From: Vibrio neonatus
Lineage (GTDB): Bacteria > Pseudomonadota > Gammaproteobacteria > Enterobacterales > Vibrionaceae
Direction: 5' to 3'
Length of the DNA: 64,000 nucleotides
Assembly: GCF_024346975.1 (NCBI RefSeq)
Contig: NZ_AP024885.1
Coordinates: forward strand, 186,001 to 250,000
The position numbers and the translations under genes are program-made. Positions within the stretch are counted from its first letter, which is position 1, and each line of letters opens with the position of its first letter. Shown here piece by piece: positions 59,215 to 64,000 of this stretch. The notes beneath the pieces were generated by a model that saw only the letters and a list, made by a program, of their open reading frames with translations, did no database searches and was not told the DNA's origin.

Positions 59215-59930
59215 TCGCTTAATCCCTCGGCTTTAACTTGATTGAGTTCTTGAAGGTTGAGGCGAGTATTGAACAGCCCTTCAAGGGTTGGATCATGGCT
59301 AACAAAAACCAAGGTTGATTGTGCTTGCTCTGCCTGCTCCATTAATAACTCTAAAAATGCGGTGCGATTGGCAAAGTCTAATGAGGAAGTCGGTTCATCT
59401 GCAATAATAAGTCGTGGTTTACCGATTAAGGCGCGCGCTGCAGCGACGCGTTGCTGTTGACCAATACTGAGCTCGACAACCGGTTTATCTAATAGCTCTT
59501 CTGCAAGATGAAGGCGTTGTAATAGTTGGCGTGCTTGCTGTTTTAGGTCGCCATCGACACCCTGTTTTCTTTGCTGTGAAAATTGGCAAGGAAGAATCAC
59601 ATTATCCACAACAGATAAATAAGGCAGCAAATTAAATTGTTGAAAAATATAGCCTATGTTGTCAGCGCGAAAACGATCTCTTTGAGTTTGCGAAAGGCTA
59701 GATAATTCGGTATCTAATACTTTAAGGAAGCCACTATCACTGGTCGAGATGCCGGTAAGTAAGCTGAGAAGTGTCGACTTGCCACAGCCACTTGGCCCTT
59801 TAATGAAGATGTGCTGACCTTGTTTGACCGTAAGCGTTGGTATATCTAAGGTAGGTGTGGAGTTACCCGGCCATGCGAAACGAACATCTTTGAGTTCGAT
59901 TACGGTATCTGTTTGAGAATGTGTAGTCAC
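59211..59930 (-). CDS. ABC transporter ATP-binding protein
   Basis: A 239-residue cassette: Walker A GPSGCGKST, Q-loop in YIFQQFNLLPYL, signature LSIGQQQRVAAARAL (IGQQQ instead of the usual SGGQQ), Walker B PRLIIADEPTSSLD. It is of the LolD/MacB class and is the partner of the overlapping FtsX-type permease. It follows the zrgA-type gene after 70 bases with a hairpin between them. Confidence 0.92.
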   Translation of the reverse strand: MTTHSQTDTVIELKDVRFAWPGNSTPTLDIPTLTVKQGQHIFIKGPSGCGKSTLLSLLTGISTSDSGFLKVLDTELSSLSQTQRDRFRADNIGYIFQQFNLLPYLSVVDNVILPCQFSQQRKQGVDGDLKQQARQLLQRLHLAEELLDKPVVELSIGQQQRVAAARALIGKPRLIIADEPTSSLDFANRTAFLELLMEQAEQAQSTLVFVSHDPTLEGLFNTRLNLQELNQVKAEGLSE

Positions 59931-59968
59931 TATGTTTCCTATTACAATCTGCCGAAAAGTGACGAGAA

Positions 59969-59995
59969 ATGGTCACCGCGTTTCGCGGTGACCAT
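59969..59995 (-). repeat. Intercistronic hairpin between the zrgA-type gene and the ABC genes
   Basis: ATGGTCACCGCG (59969-59980) and CGCGGTGACCAT (59984-59995) form a perfect 12-bp stem over TTT. It follows the zrgA stop by a few bases and is not followed by a T run. It may stabilise the upstream mRNA or attenuate the ABC genes. Confidence 0.6.
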
Positions 59996-60000
59996 AGAGA

Positions 60001-60804
60001 CTAAAGCTTAATAACGCTGTTGCCTTTAGTTAGCTCGGTAGCAAGTTGAGCTGAATCTGTTAGCAAGTTTGCGTGGATAACCTTTGTGCCACTAAATAGC
60101 TTGAACCAATTTGTGTCAATCTGAGTCAGTTTACTCATATCTTTACATTGATATTGGTATGCAATGTTAAATTGACCATGTCCGTCATGATGCCCATCGT
60201 GGTCGTGACCTTCATGTGCGTGATGATCGTGTCCATCATGGTCATGCCCATCGTGGTCGTGGCCTTCATGTGCATGATGATCGTGTCCGTCATGATCATG
60301 CCCATCGTGGTCGTGGCCTTCATGTGCATGATGATCGTGTCCGTCATGGTCATGCCCATCGTGGTCATGGCCTTCATGTGCATGATGATCGTGTCCGTCA
60401 TGGTCATGTCCATCATGATCATGGCCTTCGTGGTCGTGACCTTCATGGTCATCATGATCGCCTTCAGAAAGAGCAGGAGTCACTTCTTTAGTAGTGAGTG
60501 TACAACCCGCTTCATCACTGATTTGCAAAATAGAATCAGCAGAGTTTAAGTGAGCCATTGCTTTGTCAAAAACCTTATGTTGCTTGTCCGTTTTTGGCAT
60601 GTGCTCAAAACCGATCACATCAGCGCCTGGAGCACGAATTTCAACTAAAAGATCTTGGCCGTCTTGAGCGATATTTAGCTCAACGCTGCCGTGTACATGA
60701 GCACCATGCTGACGGAAATGTTCTTCAGCGTGAGCTGAAATAGACGTTACCGCTAGCGTCAGAGCACTTAGGGAGAAAAGTAGTGGCTTAACAGCTTTTA
60801 TCAT
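60001..60804 (-). CDS. zrgA: ZrgA-family periplasmic zinc-binding protein (DUF2796) with histidine-rich repeats
   Basis: A 267-residue protein. The signal peptide (ending SISAHA, about residue 26) is followed by EEHFRQHGAHVHGSVELNI, the DUF2796 N-terminal signature. Residues 117-209 consist almost only of His, Asp, Gly and Glu: four exact copies of an 18-residue unit (GHDHDGHDHDGHDHHAHE, residues 127-198) with partial copies around them. The C-terminal part (QFNIAYQYQC) completes the split DUF2796 fold. ZrgA is described in Vibrio cholerae as part of a zinc-uptake system. First gene of a four-gene operon, with a palindrome 26 bases before its start. Confidence 0.88.
   Translation of the reverse strand: MIKAVKPLLFSLSALTLAVTSISAHAEEHFRQHGAHVHGSVELNIAQDGQDLLVEIRAPGADVIGFEHMPKTDKQHKVFDKAMAHLNSADSILQISDEAGCTLTTKEVTPALSEGDHDDHEGHDHEGHDHDGHDHDGHDHHAHEGHDHDGHDHDGHDHHAHEGHDHDGHDHDGHDHHAHEGHDHDGHDHDGHDHHAHEGHDHDGHHDGHGQFNIAYQYQCKDMSKLTQIDTNWFKLFSGTKVIHANLLTDSAQLATELTKGNSVIKL
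60211..60426 (-). repeat. Four tandem 54-bp repeats inside zrgA
   Basis: 216 bases encoding the four identical 18-residue units; nucleotide copies are nearly identical, differing at synonymous positions. Partial units extend the tract on both sides to about 60178-60456. The opposite strand shows open frames that are shadows of this repeat. Confidence 0.92.
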
Positions 60805-60830
60805 TGTTCTAATTACCTATTGATGCAATG

Positions 60831-60850
60831 TCGACGTATTGTAACGTCGA
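60831..60850. promoter_or_regulatory. Palindrome upstream of zrgA, candidate Zur-type operator
   Basis: TCGACGT (60831-60837) and ACGTCGA (60844-60850) flank ATTGTA. On the minus strand its centre reads GTTACAATAC, which agrees at about nine of 13 positions with the gammaproteobacterial Zur core GTTATAATATAAC. Position just upstream of a zinc gene supports repression by zinc-bound Zur; this is inference. Confidence 0.45.
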
Positions 60851-60974
60851 TATTTTTCATTCATATTTCTATATGGTTGTTATTTTCACTCAATTTAATG
60901 CCCATAAAGGCGTTAAATATCATGACTCACAACCCATAGAGCGCATTTAAACAGCAAAGTTTATATGGTTGGGT

Positions 60975-61526
60975 TTATAGGTTACTTTTTACTAAAGAGA
61001 TAACGTGCTGTATTTCTTTAGGGGTTAACTCACCTTCTTTAGCCCAAAGGATCTCTCCGTTCTTACCCTGAACCGCAATCATTGAGCTTTTTGCTTCAAG
61101 GTCCCACGCTTTAGCCACCGCACCATGTTCATCTAAGACAATAGAAGAGTATGGGAAATCACGTTTGCTATCTTCAGCACTGGATTTAACAAAAGAGCTG
61201 GTACCCCAGATAGCATCATCTTGATTCACAATCGTGGTCGTTTGATACTTATCTTTTGGGAAATCAGCATTAATAATCGCATCTATCATCGGCTTATTTA
61301 GGGCCTTGGCCGCAGAGCGCCCGGCGATAGCTTGGATTACGCGAGTTTTACCCACCATGCTTGCTGAATCCCACTGATGATATGTTATATCATCCTGATT
61401 GGCTATAACTTCTCCAAAACTGGAAACATTCACCGCAGGAGCCGTTTTTCCGGTTGGCATATTTAGTGCCCATGAAGAAAAAGGCATAGTGATAGCTAAT
61501 ACAGCGAGTAGGGGTTTTATTTGCAT
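60975..61526 (-). CDS. ytfJ: YtfJ-like periplasmic protein
   Basis: A 183-residue protein with a signal peptide (MQIKPLLAVLAITMPFSSWA) and the YtfJ domain, a thioredoxin-like fold without the CxxC. IAGRSAAKALNKPMIDAI, YQTTTIVNQDDAIWGTSSFV and LTPKEIQHVISLV are conserved. Function is unknown. The frame extends ten codons upstream (GTG 61556, ATG 61538), but the ATG at 61526 is preceded by GGA at fair spacing and matches E. coli YtfJ in length. Confidence 0.88.
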   Translation of the reverse strand: MQIKPLLAVLAITMPFSSWALNMPTGKTAPAVNVSSFGEVIANQDDITYHQWDSASMVGKTRVIQAIAGRSAAKALNKPMIDAIINADFPKDKYQTTTIVNQDDAIWGTSSFVKSSAEDSKRDFPYSSIVLDEHGAVAKAWDLEAKSSMIAVQGKNGEILWAKEGELTPKEIQHVISLVKSNL

Positions 61527-61636
61527 GTTTAAATCCATTGTTATGTGAATAGCCACTTAGAAGCATTGCAACGACAAGTGATAATTTGCCTTAAGTATAT
61601 GGTAAGTAGATTTATTTACACCTGTGAAGTTCCATA

Positions 61637-62269
61637 TTAGTTCTGTGGAGGGAAGCAAATTCCGGTTCCGCCAAGGCCACAATACCCGTCTGGATTCTTT
61701 GCTAAATACTGTTGATGATACTCTTCGGCAAAGTAGTAAGGGCCGGCTAAGGTGATTTCAGTAGTAATGGTGGCTTTCTCTGATTGAGCAAGTAACCGTT
61801 GATAGACAGCGAGTGAGGCTTTAGCTATTTGCATTTGCTCATCGTCATAGCAGTAGATAGCGGAGCGGTATTGTGTGCCCGCATCGTTGCCTTGACGCAT
61901 TCCTTGAGTCGGGTCGTGTTTTTCCCAGAAGAGTTGCAGTAAAGCGTCTAGGGATATTTGTTGCGGGTCGAAAATAACACTTACCACTTCGGTATGTCCG
62001 GTTTGTCCGGTACAGACTTCTTCATAGCTTGGGTTGGGTGTATATCCACCGCTATAACCCACTGATGTTGAAATCACTCCAGCGGTATTCCAGAACAGGC
62101 GTTCGGCTCCCCAAAAACAACCCAATCCGAGTAAGATTTTTTGGCAACCTTTCGCTGGTGGTGCGGTCAAATCAGTATGATTAACAAAATGATGACCCAG
62201 TTTAACGATAGGATTTGTGCGTCCAGGCAACGCATCTTCCTTTGAAATCATGGTATGTTTATCAAACAT
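61637..62269 (-). CDS. msrA: Peptide methionine sulfoxide reductase A
   Basis: A 210-residue enzyme reducing the S epimer of methionine sulfoxide. The catalytic cysteine is in LGLGCFWGAERLFW (GCFWG motif), with GYSGG, PTYEEVCTG-like NPSYEEVCTGQTGHTEVV and the C-terminal recycling cysteines in GYCGLGGTGICF. No signal peptide. TAGGAGAGCAC sits ideally before the ATG at 62269, so the 17 upstream in-frame codons are excluded. It is divergent from tamA, 135 bases apart, as in E. coli. Confidence 0.96.
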   Translation of the reverse strand: MFDKHTMISKEDALPGRTNPIVKLGHHFVNHTDLTAPPAKGCQKILLGLGCFWGAERLFWNTAGVISTSVGYSGGYTPNPSYEEVCTGQTGHTEVVSVIFDPQQISLDALLQLFWEKHDPTQGMRQGNDAGTQYRSAIYCYDDEQMQIAKASLAVYQRLLAQSEKATITTEITLAGPYYFAEEYHQQYLAKNPDGYCGLGGTGICFPPQN

Positions 62270-62404
62270 GTGCTCTCCTAGCAAAAGTAAGTGTTTTTTA
62301 AATTTTTTATCACGGATCAATCCTTTATACTACTTAGTCGACCCATGGGGAAATTTTCTGCCTACACATCTGTCTCGTTACAGGAAGTACAGTAACCATA
62401 AAAA

Positions 62405-64000
62405 ATGAATCAACGCGTAATACGGATATTTATCGCTTTTGTCCTTTTGGTTATAAGCCAAATGTGTCGAGCCGAGGCAACCCTCAGCATCAACGGCCTT
62501 TCTAGTGAGGTCGAAGATAATGTTGAGGCGTATTTGTCTGCCATTCCAGAGGATGAATATTCTACCTCCCTTCGTTTTCAATCTCGTGTTGAAGATAGCA
62601 TTGTTCAAGCTGTTAGAGCTTTGGGCTACTATCATCCGATCCTTCAATTTACCGTCAACAAAGAAGACCAAGAGCTCACGGTTGATGTGAAACTGGGTGA
62701 TCCTGTGGTTATTGATACCGTCGATGTAAAGGTGAGCGGAGAAGCCAAAGACGATCGTGAATTTGCAGCCTTGATTAAGTCGAGTAACTTAAAAGTAGGT
62801 CAAAGGCTAAATCATGGTGATTACGATGCACTTAAATCAGGCTTGCGTAATCTGGCACTAAAGCGAGGTTATTTTGAGGGGGACTTTAGTACCACTCGTT
62901 TAGAAGTATCTCCAGAGCTGAATAAAGCTTTTATTCATCTTCACTATGAAAGTGGCATTCGATATCGCTTTGGCCCAACTAAGATCTTAGGCTCTCAGAT
63001 AGAAGAGAAAAGAGTGCAGTCTTTAGTGCCATTTGAACAAGGCGACCCTTATTTAGCCAGTCAGATAGGTTTGCTCAATCAAAACCTATCCAGTACATCT
63101 TGGTTTTCTAGCGTATTTGTAGAACCGGATCTAAGCAAAGTGGGTGATGGCAATCGAGAGTTGCCGATGACCATTCAATTGTCACCACAATCTCGTCACC
63201 AAGTCGAAACCGGTATTGGTTATTCAACCGATGTTGGCGTGCGCGGCTCATTAAGTTGGCGGCGACCTTGGTTGAACCCACAAGGTCACAGCTTCGATAG
63301 TAGCTTCTCTCTTTCTAAACCAGAGCAAGAGATTGTGGTGGGTTATAAAATCCCTTTAGAAGATGTGCTGCGTGAGTACTACCGTGTTCAATATGGTATG
63401 AAACATCTCGACAATAACGATACCACCAGTTTTGAATCCAGCTTAGGCCTTGAGCGACATTGGGCTTTGGATAGCGGCTGGCATCGAACCGTATTTATCC
63501 GCTTACTCAATGAAGATTTTACTCAGGGTTCTCAAGAAGATAACTTCACCATGTTGTTGCCCGGTGTGTCGTTTTCTAAAACTCGTACCCGAGGCGGCCC
63601 TATGCCAACATGGGGTGATAAACAGTCCATTACCTTTGAATATGGCGATCCGGCGCTGTTCTCCGAAACCCGAGTGTTAAGGGTTCAGGGACGCACCACA
63701 TGGATTCGCAGTTATAAAAAGAATCATCGTGGCATATTTTATGTCGGTGGTGGCGCAAACTTTACTGAGTCGGTATTCGACCTTCCGCCATCGTTACGTT
63801 TTTTTGCTGGTGGCGATAATAATCTGCGTGGTTATGAGTATGAATCCATCTCTCCAAAAGACGACGAAGGTAAGCTTACCGGGGCTAAGTTTATGGCCAC
63901 AACCAGTTTAGAGTATCAGTACCGTGTGTATGGAGATTGGTGGCTAGCGACATTTGTTGATTATGGTGATGCGTGGAACGAAACCCCAGAATGGAAAACC
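62405..64000 (+). CDS. tamA: TamA, outer-membrane translocation and assembly factor (3' truncated)
   Basis: 532 residues are visible before the window ends without a stop codon. A signal peptide (MNQRVIRIFIAFVLLVISQMCRA) is followed by three POTRA domains (about residues 24-265, e.g. ALGYYHPILQF and LRNLALKRGYFEGDF). The Omp85 beta-barrel begins near GIGYSTDVGVRGSLSWRRPW, and the substrate-gate motif FFAGGDNNLRGYEYESI matches the conserved GG-x-xx-RGY of loop 6. With TamB it moves phospholipid and autotransporters between membranes. The first ATG with AACCATAAAA upstream is the only reasonable start; tamB is expected beyond the window. Confidence 0.96.
   Translation, partial: MNQRVIRIFIAFVLLVISQMCRAEATLSINGLSSEVEDNVEAYLSAIPEDEYSTSLRFQSRVEDSIVQAVRALGYYHPILQFTVNKEDQELTVDVKLGDPVVIDTVDVKVSGEAKDDREFAALIKSSNLKVGQRLNHGDYDALKSGLRNLALKRGYFEGDFSTTRLEVSPELNKAFIHLHYESGIRYRFGPTKILGSQIEEKRVQSLVPFEQGDPYLASQIGLLNQNLSSTSWFSSVFVEPDLSKVGDGNRELPMTIQLSPQSRHQVETGIGYSTDVGVRGSLSWRRPWLNPQGHSFDSSFSLSKPEQEIVVGYKIPLEDVLREYYRVQYGMKHLDNNDTTSFESSLGLERHWALDSGWHRTVFIRLLNEDFTQGSQEDNFTMLLPGVSFSKTRTRGGPMPTWGDKQSITFEYGDPALFSETRVLRVQGRTTWIRSYKKNHRGIFYVGGGANFTESVFDLPPSLRFFAGGDNNLRGYEYESISPKDDEGKLTGAKFMATTSLEYQYRVYGDWWLATFVDYGDAWNETPEWKT

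Noticed and set aside
60178..60456. Regular direct repeats that could suggest a CRISPR array
   Set aside because: The units are contiguous, lie inside a coding frame, and there are no unique spacers.
60135..60549. Long open frames in several phases across the zrgA repeat, including Met/Thr-rich and His/Arg-rich products
   Set aside because: They are by-products of a 54-bp repeat, which is a multiple of three and keeps all frames open. Only the DUF2796 frame has a signal peptide and family signatures.

Overview
The window is a continuous piece of chromosome from a gammaproteobacterium, almost certainly a member of the Vibrionaceae. The evidence is gene order and protein content: an argininosuccinate lyase fused to an N-acetylglutamate synthase-like domain, the run oxyR / mrcA / pil(hof) / aroKB-damX-dam-rpe-gph-trpS, the block argD-astA-astD next to crp, then yheS / kefGB / slyD / fkpA / tusDCB, the complete str, S10, spc and alpha ribosomal-protein operons, and a zrgA-type zinc locus beside ytfJ, msrA and tamA. 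I see no phage, transposase, integron, CRISPR, rRNA or tRNA genes. The window is core genome with a few accessory-looking or lineage-specific details.

Layout. 1-1065: 3' end of argH(A), then two terminators. 1.3-8.7 kb: a RidA-family gene, oxyR (TTG start), mrcA on the minus strand, and a divergent pilM-pilN-pilO-pilQ cluster that lacks pilP and has a short secretin. 8.8-16.2 kb: aroK, aroB, damX, dam, rpe, gph, trpS and pabA. 16.4-21.1 kb: argD(astC)-astA-astD plus a DUF1338 dioxygenase-like gene, the arginine succinyltransferase branch without astB or astE. 21.1-26.6 kb, minus strand: crp, prkB, yheU, yheT, a TIGR02444-family gene and the ABC-F ATPase yheS. 26.6-33.3 kb: kefG-kefB-yheV, slyD, slyX (minus), fkpA behind a sigma-E-like promoter, and yheO-tusD-tusC-tusB.

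33.4-52.2 kb: translation machinery. The str operon (rpsL-rpsG-fusA-tufA), S10 operon (rpsJ to rpsQ), spc operon (rplN to rpmJ, including secY) and alpha operon (rpsM-rpsK-rpsD-rpoA-rplQ) follow one another on the plus strand with visible promoters, structured leaders and terminators. At the spc/alpha junction a terminator-like hairpin contains the -10 element of the alpha promoter.

52.2-64 kb: a secreted DUF2780 protein, an O-acetylhomoserine sulfhydrylase (metY-like), fklB, an OapA/YtfB-like LysM protein, an ElaA-type acetyltransferase and cobA. These are followed by a four-gene minus-strand operon: a histidine-rich DUF2796 protein of the ZrgA family, an ABC ATPase, a FtsX/MacB-type permease and a DUF3299 protein. 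The window ends with ytfJ, msrA and the 5' part of tamA, which runs off the end.

I found no wholly new system. The items most worth a second look are the zinc locus (exact 54-bp repeats, a palindrome upstream, an intercistronic hairpin, importer-type genes with an exporter-like permease), the pilP-less pilus/DNA-uptake cluster, the DUF1338 gene at the end of the arginine operon, and the overlapping terminator and promoter between the spc and alpha operons.
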